A stretch of 8,125 nt of DNA from an uncultured Longilinea sp. (GTDB lineage Bacteria > Chloroflexota > Anaerolineae > Anaerolineales > Anaerolineaceae). The DNA lies in the NCBI GenBank assembly GCA_937863945.1, contig CALMIB010000253.1, positions 1 to 8,125 on the forward strand, read 5' to 3'. The notes beneath the pieces were generated by a model. That model was not told the DNA's origin, ran no database searches, and was given only the letters and a program-made list of their open reading frames with translations. A program made the translations under genes and the position numbers. Shown here one piece after another: positions 1 through 6,148 of this stretch. Within the stretch, counting starts at the first letter, position 1; every line of letters begins with the position of its first letter.

Positions 1-36
1 TTATATCAATACGACCCCAAAGGCGAAGAAAAATAG
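1..36 (+). CDS. C-terminal tail of an upstream gene (partial)
   Basis: Frame 1 reads eleven sense codons (LYQYDPKGEEK) from the window edge and then TAG at 34-36. The hydrophilic, charged ending is typical of a protein C-terminus, and the next gene begins about 50 bases later on the same strand. So little is visible that no function can be given. It could also be an intergenic frame that happens to be open. Confidence 0.35.
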   Translation, partial: LYQYDPKGEEK

Positions 37-87
37 CCATTCGATGCGCTTATGGATGCTATAGAAGATTGCCCGGGAGAATGGAGC

Positions 88-354
88 ATGCCCGATAACC
101 TGAGCATCAAGGAAACCGCCGATAAGCTCGACATCAGCGCGGCTTCGGTGCGCGCGTTGATGAAGAAGGGCGAACTGGAGGGCGCGTTTCAGTCACCCAG
201 CCGCGCCTGGCTGATCCCGGCCGAGGCGGTCAGCGCCTACAAAGCCGCCCGGCGCGAAAAGCCCAGGTCGCCGACGGACGCTTACCTCACCTGCTTTTGC
301 CTGGAATCGCTTCGCGTTCCTTCCTTCCGCCCATTGCCAAATAACGCTGCGTAA
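88..354 (+). CDS. Small helix-turn-helix (MerR/excisionase-type) DNA-binding protein
   Basis: The 88-residue product starts with a helix-turn-helix module of the excisionase/HTH_17 kind, roughly residues 4-50. LSIKETADKLDISAASVRAL is the two-helix reader, followed by a short wing and WLIPAEAVSAYKAAR, the usual closing strand and helix. Such proteins bind DNA as small regulators or excision factors; no target can be read here. The ATG at 88 is preferred over the in-frame ATG at 52. GGGAGA at 75-80 is correctly spaced for 88, nothing precedes 52, and the domain begins just after residue 1. The last 30 or so residues (PRSPTDAYL onward) are Cys/Pro/Phe-rich with no helical character and unlike the basic tails common in this group. 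The C-terminus may therefore be altered by an old frameshift. The fold is fairly sure, the function unknown. Confidence 0.7.
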   Translation: MPDNLSIKETADKLDISAASVRALMKKGELEGAFQSPSRAWLIPAEAVSAYKAARREKPRSPTDAYLTCFCLESLRVPSFRPLPNNAA

Positions 355-419
355 ATTGCGTTTGATTTCCTTCCGGCGGCCGTGATCTGATCAACCGCTG
401 AATTATGCCTGTGCTTTAT

Positions 420-449
420 TTCATCCGATTTTCACAACTTGCGTAAAAT
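420..449 (+). promoter_or_regulatory. Weak candidate promoter of the lipoprotein gene
   Basis: TAAAAT at 444-449 is a five-of-six match to a -10 box. TTCATC at 420-425, 18 bases upstream, is a poor -35. The region is clearly more AT-rich than the flanking genes and would give a leader of about 50 bases. TATAGA at 449-454 is an alternative -10. This is a weak call, made mainly because a promoter is expected here. Confidence 0.25.
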
Positions 450-504
450 ATAGAAAGTTCTCCGCGCATATTTCTGCACCAATTAAATAACAAGGAATTC
501 AGCC

Positions 505-1902
505 ATGAAACGTACCCTGCCCTGGCTCCTGGCATTGTGCATGCTCCTGCTGGCCGGCTGCACCGAAACCTACCCGCCGCCTGCGCCGCGTTCGCTGATG
601 GATGTTAATCACACCGCCACCGCTGACGGCCAACTGGCCATCGCCATGGATCCCACCGGCGCCAAGCACATCCTGCGGGCAGTCTGCCCCACGGGGGCGG
701 CCAACCCGGAATGCACGCTGACCTATGAAATGACGCGTCAGGGCGAAGTGGGCGCGTTGTGGTACTTTACCCCGGCGGGCGGTTACACCTTCCTCAACCC
801 GGAAGTGACGGTCACCGATTCGAACGTGGCCTACCTGATCTGGCAAAATTGTCCGGCGGATAACCTCACCGGGCGGCTGTGCTCCACCTGGTACACCACC
901 AGCGATGATATGAGCGCTCACGTGCTGGACCCGGGCACGCACAGCCTGTCCGCGCCCATCCTCGCCAGCCGCGGCGAAACGGTCTATGCGGTCCATGAGG
1001 TCACCAACGGCTACGCGGCCGGCAGCGCGTTGCGCTACTGCCGCGTCAGCGACATCTCCTATGCCTGCCACTGGGTCAGCGACCACCCCGCCGCGGATGA
1101 CGGCGTGCGCCGCACCGATGCCGCCGCGGCGGTCAGCGCGGCCGGCTCGCTGCACGTTGCCTGGCTGCAGGGGACCGGGAACGCCCGCACCGGTTTTTAC
1201 AACGACAATGCCGGCACCCTGAATAGCGATATGGCGCACAAATTGCAGATGGAAACGGGCCCGTTCCTCCCGCCCGCCGTCGGCGTGGAATCTGACGATG
1301 GTTATGTTTACATCGCGCTGTCCGCTGATGAAAAGGCGGCCGGCAGCAGCGATTGGATGCAACTGTATTACTGTGCACCGGCTAATTGCTCCGGTTCGGG
1401 CGGCGTGAAGGCGGTTGACCTGCCGGCCGCGAAGGGTTGGTATTTTATCGGCGGCCCATCCGCCGCCGCATCCGATGACAGGATGTGGATTGCCTTCGCC
1501 ACGGTCACCAGCGACCACCCGACCCAGAGCGATATCTACCTGGCTGGCTGTTTCCCGGATTCATCCACCTGCACGCCGTTCCGCCCGTACCCCACCACGT
1601 TGAATGACTATGACCACGATTGCGATCCCCGGATCGGCCTGATCGACGGCTGGTTTCCCGTGGTCGGGTGGCATATCTGCGGCATCCCGCCTGTGCGCGG
1701 TAACGTCTATTTCTACGGCGGCGGCGAAAAAGGCGGCTACGTCATCCATGAAAGCGATTCAAACGGCCGCGGCGGGCTGGATATGGCCGTCAACGGCGAA
1801 TGGGTGGCCGGCATCTGGAACGAAGCTCGCCCGGACGAACGCATCGAGACCTGGCTGGCCTTCAACGCGAAAATGACCTACCTCCCGGCGGTCAGACGCT
1901 GA
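505..1902 (+). CDS. Secreted lipoprotein, probable Cys-braced beta-propeller
   Basis: The 465-residue product opens with a textbook lipoprotein signal: MKR, a hydrophobic stretch (residues 5-17) and the lipobox L16-A17-G18-C19. It is probably lipid-anchored outside the cytoplasmic membrane. AAGGA at 492-496 lies 8 bases before the ATG. The mature part shows about eight hydrophobic strands near residues 43, 107, 159, 216, 267, 327, 385 and 434, roughly 50-64 residues apart. These resemble the hhhhW strands of BNR/sialidase-like propellers. Short Cys pairs (C61-C70, C116-C126, C179-C188, C290-C295, C349-C356) often follow an aromatic strand such as LYYC or LRYC. C373-C392 is a wider pair. I infer disulfide-closed hairpins, one per blade. 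No catalytic Asp-box set or Arg triad is evident, so a binding or surface role is likelier than sialidase activity. It appears to be a single-gene unit followed by hairpins. Confidence 0.85.
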   Translation: MKRTLPWLLALCMLLLAGCTETYPPPAPRSLMDVNHTATADGQLAIAMDPTGAKHILRAVCPTGAANPECTLTYEMTRQGEVGALWYFTPAGGYTFLNPEVTVTDSNVAYLIWQNCPADNLTGRLCSTWYTTSDDMSAHVLDPGTHSLSAPILASRGETVYAVHEVTNGYAAGSALRYCRVSDISYACHWVSDHPAADDGVRRTDAAAAVSAAGSLHVAWLQGTGNARTGFYNDNAGTLNSDMAHKLQMETGPFLPPAVGVESDDGYVYIALSADEKAAGSSDWMQLYYCAPANCSGSGGVKAVDLPAAKGWYFIGGPSAAASDDRMWIAFATVTSDHPTQSDIYLAGCFPDSSTCTPFRPYPTTLNDYDHDCDPRIGLIDGWFPVVGWHICGIPPVRGNVYFYGGGEKGGYVIHESDSNGRGGLDMAVNGEWVAGIWNEARPDERIETWLAFNAKMTYLPAVRR

Positions 1903-1946
1903 TCGGGCAGGCCCTTGCCATTAAGCTGGATGCCCGCAGTGGACGC

Positions 1947-1976
1947 GGCAGCGGCGGGTCGCGACCCACCGCTGCC
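1947..1976 (+). other. Strong GC hairpin 3' of the lipoprotein gene
   Basis: The arms GGCAGCGG (1947-1954) and CCGCTGCC (1969-1976) are perfectly complementary. Inside them, after one C/A mismatch, lies the perfect palindrome GGGTCGCGACCC (1956-1967). No T-run follows on either strand, so it is not a classical terminator by itself. It could protect the mRNA 3' end or act with the adjacent hairpin. Confidence 0.6.
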
Positions 1977-1994
1977 AGAATAAAAAACTTTGAT

Positions 1995-2020
1995 GCGCTG
2001 GTCGGAGACCAGCGCCTTTT
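1995..2020 (+). terminator. Probable rho-independent terminator of the lipoprotein gene
   Basis: The arms GCGCTGGTC (1995-2003) and GACCAGCGC (2007-2015) form a perfect nine-pair stem with the three-base loop GGA, followed by CTTTT (2016-2020). The T-run is short but the stem is very stable and lies about 95 bases after the stop codon. An A-run at 1982-1987 gives only a weak terminator signature for the other strand. Confidence 0.65.
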
Positions 2021-2191
2021 GATCCGCGCCTTTCCTCAGGTGAGGTCAACCAAGGTCATTGTACTGATGACCCCCTGGGAAGGTGATGCTCACCGGCGCA
2101 AGTGTCGCTCCGCGAAGCATGAGATGGTTTTGTCCTCTTGAGCCGCTGACAGAAGAGCGGCAACAATGACCGGCACCCGTTTCGGTTGTCT

Positions 2192-2204
2192 GATCAATTT
2201 GATC
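2192..2204. promoter_or_regulatory. Candidate operator dyad on the -35 box
   Basis: GATCAA (2192-2197) and TTGATC (2199-2204) form a perfect inverted repeat around one central T. The right arm coincides with the -35 box of the downstream operon, so a dimeric protein bound here would block or contact RNA polymerase. This is positional inference only; the arms are short. Confidence 0.35.
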
Positions 2205-2228
2205 TGTTTTCCGTTTTCGGGTTATACT
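2199..2228 (+). promoter_or_regulatory. Sigma-70-type promoter of the LysM / DhaL-like operon
   Basis: TTGATC (2199-2204, four of six consensus bases) and TATACT (2223-2228, five of six) are separated by 18 bases. Transcription would start near 2235, giving a leader of about 43 bases with the ribosome site at its end. The -35 box is exactly the right arm of the dyad GATCAA-T-TTGATC (2192-2204), which makes this promoter look regulated. Confidence 0.55.
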
Positions 2229-2277
2229 GACTTTGTACCAACTTCCACTTTTTCAGAAACAAAAAAGGAGAAACCTG

Positions 2278-2823
2278 ATGGCTGAACCGAAAAAGAAGAA
2301 GAGCATTTTCGATCAGGCGATCGACGCCCTGACCGACCGCGACGAAAAGGCTGCCGCGGCCGCGAAAGCCGCCGAGGAAGCCGCCAGGAAAGCCGAAGCC
2401 GAAAAGGCTCGCCTGGCCGCCGAAGCCAAGGCCAAGAAGGACGCCATGACCGCCGACCTGGCCAAGAAAGCTGAAGAAGCCAAGCAGGCCGCCGCCGCCG
2501 AAAAAGCCCGCCTGGAAGCGGAAGCCAAAGCCAAGAAGGAACAGGCCGCCAAGGATATGGCCGCCCTGGCCGACAAAGCCAAGGCTGAATTCGCCGCCAA
2601 GGCCGAGGCCCTGGAAAAAGCCAAAATCATCAAGCACGTTTGGACCAAGGAAGATACCTACGCCAGCCTGGCGCAAAAATATTACGGCTCCTTCAAGGAA
2701 CCCTACTGGCGCCTGATCTACGAACACAACAAGGCCATCATCGGCAACCACCCCAACGATATCCGCCTCGGCCTGGAAATCGAAATCCCGCCCCTGCCTG
2801 AAGAACTGAAGCTCAAGAAGTAG
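2278..2823 (+). CDS. LysM-domain protein with long Ala/Lys/Glu-rich helix, cytoplasmic
   Basis: The 181-residue product has a charged N-terminus, then a long Ala/Lys/Glu-rich segment (about residues 22-116) that should form a coiled coil or single long helix, as in the TolA stalk. A C-terminal LysM domain follows (about 119-172), recognisable from the pattern EDTYASLAQKYYGS, YWRLIYEHNK and GLEIEIP. LysM domains bind peptidoglycan or chitin-type glycans, or serve as assembly modules in phage-tail-like proteins. There is no signal peptide, which argues against simple wall binding. AAGGAG at 2265-2270 fixes the start at 2278. An in-frame ATG at 2233 lies at or before the predicted transcription start and lacks a ribosome site. 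The stretch AEKARLAAEAKAKK (41-54) recurs almost unchanged at 74-87. The stop is 16 bases before the next gene, so the two are almost certainly co-transcribed. Confidence 0.85.
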   Translation: MAEPKKKKSIFDQAIDALTDRDEKAAAAAKAAEEAARKAEAEKARLAAEAKAKKDAMTADLAKKAEEAKQAAAAEKARLEAEAKAKKEQAAKDMAALADKAKAEFAAKAEALEKAKIIKHVWTKEDTYASLAQKYYGSFKEPYWRLIYEHNKAIIGNHPNDIRLGLEIEIPPLPEELKLKK

Positions 2824-2839
2824 AGCCAGGAGCAGTCAC

Positions 2840-3655
2840 ATGGCACAAAGCAGCATAGATCTGGCCGGGCTTTTCGGGACGGTCACCCAGGTACTGGCCC
2901 AAAACCAGCAGAGCCTGAACCAGGCGGACGATTACAACAGCGATCATGGCGATAACATGGTGCGCACATTTGAGACCATCACCGGCGCGCTGCAGAAAAA
3001 GCAGGGCAGTTCGGCCAGCACGGCGCTTGCTTACGCGGCCAAACAGCTCTCCAAAAGCTCCACCAGCGGCTCGGGCAAGCTCTACGCGCAGAACCTGAAC
3101 CAGGCCGCCGCGCAGTTCAAGGGCAAGCAGATCGATCAGCGCGGCGCGTTGGACCTGCTGCAAACGCTCATTGGCGGCGGGCAAGCCCCCGCACAGGGCG
3201 GCAGCGCGGCGCAGGGCGCGCAGCCTCAGGCTCCGGCCCAGGGCGGCATGGACGACCTGCTCGGTGCGTTGCTGGGCGGCATGACCGGCGGCCAGGCTCA
3301 GGCGCAACCCGCCTCTCAGGGCGGCATGGACGACCTGCTCGGCGCGTTGCTGGGCGGCGGGCAAGCACAGTCTCAGCCGGCCTCGCAGGGCGGCGCGGGC
3401 GATCTGCTCGGCGCACTGCTCGGCGGCGGGCAAACCTCCTCGCAGGGCAGCGGCCAGAGCGGCCTGGACCTGGGCGACCTGCTGACCGGCGCGATGGCCT
3501 TCATGCAGGCCAGGCAGAGCGGCGGCAACACCATGACCGCGCTGGTACAGGCCTTCATGGCCGCCAGCGGCATGGGCAATTCGGCCGGGCGCCAGCAGTC
3601 CACGCAGATTGTGGTCAACTCGTTCCTGCAGGCGTTATCGCAGGGTGCGAAGTAA
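2840..3655 (+). CDS. DhaL/DAK2-like degenerate protein with Gly/Leu-rich repeats
   Basis: This 271-residue protein has AGGAG at 2828-2832, 7 bases before the ATG. Residues 26-50 contain SDHGDNMVRTF, which resembles the Mg/ADP-binding signature of DhaL/DAK2 kinase domains (GDxDHGxNMxRGF). SGSGKLYAQNL (76-86) resembles the later GGxSGPLFG loop of that family. Only the Asp of DHG is plainly kept; the GD Asp is Asn33, so kinase activity is doubtful. Residues 112-212 are a Gly/Gln/Ala-rich insert carrying three copies of QGGMDDLLGALLGG (starting at 134, 160 and 183), a pattern also common in DUF937-type proteins. The C-terminus (about 213-271) is helical and could be the remainder of the fold. There is no signal peptide. 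It is the second gene of an operon with the LysM protein. The DhaL resemblance is my pattern reading and is moderately uncertain; DUF937-like is the alternative. Confidence 0.8.
   Translation: MAQSSIDLAGLFGTVTQVLAQNQQSLNQADDYNSDHGDNMVRTFETITGALQKKQGSSASTALAYAAKQLSKSSTSGSGKLYAQNLNQAAAQFKGKQIDQRGALDLLQTLIGGGQAPAQGGSAAQGAQPQAPAQGGMDDLLGALLGGMTGGQAQAQPASQGGMDDLLGALLGGGQAQSQPASQGGAGDLLGALLGGGQTSSQGSGQSGLDLGDLLTGAMAFMQARQSGGNTMTALVQAFMAASGMGNSAGRQQSTQIVVNSFLQALSQGAK
3239..3427 (+). repeat. Three imperfect 42-bp in-gene repeats (GGMDDLLGALLGG)
   Basis: The units at 3239-3280, 3317-3358 and 3386-3427 all lie in frame and encode QGGMDDLLGALLGG or the variant QGGAGDLLGALLGG. The first two differ by a single silent base (GGT/GGC), so that duplication is recent or kept uniform by conversion. 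Spacers of 36 and 27 bases encode Gln/Ala/Pro/Ser/Gly-rich linkers. Confidence 0.85.
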
Positions 3656-3676
3656 CCCGCAGACAGTTTAAAAATA

Positions 3677-3708
3677 GGCCGGGGCTTTCACCCCGGCCTG
3701 TTCTTTTT
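3677..3708. terminator. Bidirectional rho-independent terminator
   Basis: GGCCGGGG (3677-3684) and CCCCGGCC (3691-3698) form a perfect eight-pair stem with the six-base loop CTTTCA. TGTTCTTTTT follows on the plus strand. On the minus strand the same hairpin is followed by TATTTTTAAA. It lies between the convergent stop codons at 3655 and 3723, so it can end both the LysM operon and the miaB transcript. Confidence 0.9.
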
Positions 3709-3722
3709 AATTCAGTTGTGGC

Positions 3723-5057
3723 CTATCTTTCCGCCAGCACCGGCTCCATCACCCGGCCCTGCATCGACCACGGGCCCGTCCAGGTGATCTGCACCGGCAG
3801 CAGCCGGCCGCGCAGGTCGTCGTTCGATACGACGAAGACCAGCTTGTTGGTCGGCGTGCGGCCCTTCCAGCGGTTCTTCACCTTCTCCTCGAACAGCACC
3901 TCGGTCGTCCCGCCCAGGTAGCGCGCGTGGATCTCAGCGGCGATGTTCTCCTGCAATTCCTCCAACCGGCGGAAGCGTTCCCACTTCACCTCATCCGGCA
4001 CGTCGTCGGGCATGCGCCGCGCCGAAACGGTGCCCTCGCGCGGCGAATAGCGCGCCAGGTGGGCCACGTCCAGCTTCAGGTCGGCCAGCAACTCGTAGGT
4101 GTGCTCAAACGCCTCGTCCGTCTCGCCGCAAAAGCCGACGATGATGTCGGTGGCGATCGAAACGTTGGGGATGCGCGCGCGGATTTTGGCCACCAAATCG
4201 CGGTATTGCTGCACGCTGTAGCCGCGGCGCATGTTCTCCAGCACCGCGTCGTCGCCGGCCTGGATGGGCACCTCGATGTGCGGCATCACCTTGGGCAGCT
4301 CGGCCACCGCGTCCAGCAGTTCATCGTTCATCCAGTTAGGGTGCGAGGTGAGGAAGCGGATACGTTCCAGCCCGTCCAGCGCGTTCAGGCGCACCAGCAG
4401 CCCGGCCAGCGTGGGGTAATCCGGCCGGTCCTTGCCGTAGCGGTCGACGATCTGCCCCAGCAGGGTGATTTCCTTGACGCCCTGCGCCACCAGCGAGCGC
4501 GCCTCGGCCATGATCTCCTCGGGCGGGCGCGAGACCTCGACGCCGCGGCGGTAGGGGATGATGCAATAGGTGCAGGCGTGCGAGCAGCCCAGCACCACCG
4601 GCACGTGCGCGCTGACGAGTTTGCCGCGCTCGCTGGCCGGCAGGATCAGGTCCTCGTCCATCCAGGCGTGGCGCTGCGCGGTTTCGGCCTGCTCCAGGTC
4701 GTGCGCCTGCCCCTGGGTGAGGAAGGCCACCAGCGGGCCGGGGTCGGAGGGCGGCGAGAAAACGTCCACGTAGGGGAAGCGCGCCTTGAGGCGCTCGCCG
4801 TTCTTGATGCCCACCAGGCAGCCCATCAGGTTGATCACCAGGCCAGGCCGCTGCAACTTCAGGGGGCGCAGCGAGCTCAGCCGCCCGTAGGCTTTGTCCT
4901 CGGCCGACTGGCGCACCACGCAGGTATTCAAAACAATCACGTCGGCTTCATCCGGGCGCGGCGTATCGTGATAACCCAGGTGCTCAAGCGCCGAGGCCAC
5001 CCGCTGCGAATCCGCCACGTTCATCTGACAGCCTTCCGTCCAGATGTGGTATTTCAT
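3723..5057 (-). CDS. miaB: tRNA-2-methylthio-N6-dimethylallyladenosine synthase (MiaB family)
   Basis: This radical-SAM methylthiotransferase adds a methylthio group to N6-prenylated A37 of tRNAs reading codons that start with U, using two 4Fe-4S clusters and S-adenosylmethionine. The 444 residues match the family length. The N-terminal MTTase domain has its three cluster cysteines C10 (GCQMN), C46 (NTCVVRQSAEDK) and C80. The radical-SAM motif is C158-x3-C162-x2-C165, followed by IIPYRRG and SRPPEEI. A TRAM domain closes the protein (about 377-438). LLGQIVDRYG replaces the common LLGQNVNSYG. RimO and MtaB are relatives, but GCQMN and IPYRRG favour MiaB. The start is fixed by the conserved MKYHIWTEGCQMN. 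No ribosome site precedes it; a TATAAT sits seven bases upstream, so the mRNA is probably leaderless. It lies 47 bases after the acetyltransferase gene. Confidence 0.92.
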   Translation of the reverse strand: MKYHIWTEGCQMNVADSQRVASALEHLGYHDTPRPDEADVIVLNTCVVRQSAEDKAYGRLSSLRPLKLQRPGLVINLMGCLVGIKNGERLKARFPYVDVFSPPSDPGPLVAFLTQGQAHDLEQAETAQRHAWMDEDLILPASERGKLVSAHVPVVLGCSHACTYCIIPYRRGVEVSRPPEEIMAEARSLVAQGVKEITLLGQIVDRYGKDRPDYPTLAGLLVRLNALDGLERIRFLTSHPNWMNDELLDAVAELPKVMPHIEVPIQAGDDAVLENMRRGYSVQQYRDLVAKIRARIPNVSIATDIIVGFCGETDEAFEHTYELLADLKLDVAHLARYSPREGTVSARRMPDDVPDEVKWERFRRLEELQENIAAEIHARYLGGTTEVLFEEKVKNRWKGRTPTNKLVFVVSNDDLRGRLLPVQITWTGPWSMQGRVMEPVLAER

Positions 5058-5064
5058 GCCGGCG

Positions 5065-5094
5065 ATTATAACAGGATTCTAAAAATACGACCAA
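5065..5094 (-). promoter_or_regulatory. miaB promoter, extended -10, leaderless start
   Basis: Reading the minus strand, TTGGTC (5094-5089) and a perfect TATAAT (5070-5065) are 18 bases apart. TGT directly before TATAAT makes an extended -10. Seven bases then separate the hexamer from the miaB ATG at 5057, so transcription would start at or next to the A of the start codon. Confidence 0.7.
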
Positions 5095-5104
5095 ACAGGT
5101 CGGA

Positions 5105-6142
5105 TTATATCGTTGCGCGCTCCCGCTCCAGGCGGGGCAGCAGCGTGGCGCGCATCACGAAGCGGTCCACCGCACCAAAGCGGTACTTGTACTCCTCGTC
5201 GCCGCGCATGAAGTCGAACTCGCGCACGCCGTTCTGGTTGGCCCACTGCAGCAGGTCGCCCAGCAGCACCCAGCCGGGCGAGTATTCGCCGAACGAGCGG
5301 TCGAGGCCGGAGTTGTAGATCCACAGCCGGTCGAGGTAATGAAAGTTCAGGTAGCCGGCGGCGCGCTGGCCGTCGATATTCAGGAAAGCCAGTTGCAGGC
5401 AGCCCTCCTCGAAGGCGCAGCGCATGGTGGCGCGCATGTGCGCGCGCATGGCCGGCGTCAAAAAAGCCGCCTTTTCGGGATCCTGGCTCATCAACGCCAA
5501 AAAAGCCTCCATGTCGGTTTCCAGCTCGGCCGGGTCGCGGGTGATGCTCCAACTCACCGGTATGCTGGATTCTTCGGCGCGGCGCATCTTGCGGCGGATT
5601 TCGTGGCGCTGTTTCTTGTCGATGCCGGCCAGGTAGGTCTCCCAGTCGCCGGGCAGCGGGATGTAGGGCGAATGCTGCAACTGCTCCTGCCGGAAGTCCC
5701 AACCCCGCGCGGTCGCGGCGGCCCGCAGCGCGATTAGGCTGGGCGAGGAATCCAGCAGGTTGTACAGATCCAGCGCCTGCCAGCCGGGCAGCGTTTCGGC
5801 CAGAAAGGGCAGCAGCCCGCCGAGGAAAGCGGCCAGGTCGGCCGGGCGGACGATGAAATCGAGGTAGTCTGATACCTCGATGCTGCCGAGCAGCAGCAGC
5901 GCCGGGCGGCCGGCATGTTCGGCGCGAAAGAGCGGCGCGATGCCCGCCAGGTGGCCGTTTTCGTTCGCGGTGACGATGGCCAGATCGCTCTCGGGCGGCC
6001 ACTCGCCGCCGCCGCGCGACTGCCACCAATGATACAGGTATTCATAGCGCAGGAACGGCACGTGGTTGACGCTTTCAGCCAACAGCGCGTTCCAATCGGC
6101 TTTCAGAGCTTCGGGAAAGGTGGTGTGTAAAGTATAGTGCAT
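5105..6142 (-). CDS. GNAT-family acyltransferase, CelD/BcsL-like
   Basis: The 345 residues fit the CelD/BcsL (BioF2-like, Acetyltransf_6) branch of the GNAT superfamily, which is related in fold to FemAB aminoacyltransferases. Visible landmarks: the N-terminal HVPFLRYEYLYHWW (27-40); the basic KKQRHEIRRKMRR (176-188); a C-terminal catalytic half with LQLAFLNIDGQRAAGYL (249-265), YNSGLDRSFGEYSPG (276-290) and FDFMRGDEEYKYRFG (309-323). No signal peptide or membrane segment is seen, so it should act in the cytoplasm. Family members are linked to cell-surface polysaccharide or envelope synthesis, but the substrate here is unknown and no polysaccharide genes adjoin it. No ribosome site precedes the ATG; TATAAT lies six bases upstream, so the transcript is probably leaderless. 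No terminator separates it from miaB, so read-through is likely. Confidence 0.85.
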   Translation of the reverse strand: MHYTLHTTFPEALKADWNALLAESVNHVPFLRYEYLYHWWQSRGGGEWPPESDLAIVTANENGHLAGIAPLFRAEHAGRPALLLLGSIEVSDYLDFIVRPADLAAFLGGLLPFLAETLPGWQALDLYNLLDSSPSLIALRAAATARGWDFRQEQLQHSPYIPLPGDWETYLAGIDKKQRHEIRRKMRRAEESSIPVSWSITRDPAELETDMEAFLALMSQDPEKAAFLTPAMRAHMRATMRCAFEEGCLQLAFLNIDGQRAAGYLNFHYLDRLWIYNSGLDRSFGEYSPGWVLLGDLLQWANQNGVREFDFMRGDEEYKYRFGAVDRFVMRATLLPRLERERATI

Positions 6143-6148
6143 GCGCCC

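Larger units (their letters stand above)
1903..2198. other. Gene-free stretch between lipoprotein gene and LysM operon
   Basis: I see no credible gene here. The open frame reaching 2141 begins inside the lipoprotein gene without a ribosome site and has no recognisable domain. The stretch holds two strong hairpins (1947-1976 and 1995-2015). A smaller one has arms GCCGCT 2142-2147 and AGCGGC 2156-2161 around an 8-base loop, with no T-run. The segment 2040-2190 is otherwise featureless to me: no tRNA, no known riboswitch pattern, and no repeat of neighbouring sequence. Confidence 0.5.

Noticed and set aside
499..1518. Minus-strand frame over the lipoprotein gene
   Set aside because: No recognisable domain; the plus strand has a lipobox and ribosome site.
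1800..2141. 113-codon plus-strand frame running past the lipoprotein stop
   Set aside because: Starts inside the lipoprotein gene, runs through both hairpins, and has no domain or ribosome site.
2142..2161. GCCGCT / AGCGGC hairpin
   Set aside because: Six pairs with an 8-base loop and no T-run; too small to assign a role.
2233..2277. Upstream in-frame ATG for the LysM protein
   Set aside because: Lies at the predicted transcription start and lacks a ribosome site; AAGGAG serves 2278.
2194..2751. Long open frame on the minus strand opposite the LysM gene
   Set aside because: Gly/Phe/Leu-only low complexity is the complement of the Ala/Lys/Glu codons of the real gene; no ribosome site or domain.
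3239..3427. Repeats as a possible CRISPR or mobile element
   Set aside because: They are in frame, imperfect, unevenly spaced, and encode a Gly/Leu-rich protein motif.
2813..3433. Minus-strand frame opposite the DhaL-like gene
   Set aside because: Ala/Arg/Leu-rich complement of the repeats; no start signals, and it would cross the LysM gene end.
3927..5318. 463-residue plus-strand frame over miaB
   Set aside because: His/Val/Arg-rich antisense frame with no family features; the minus strand carries an unmistakable MiaB.
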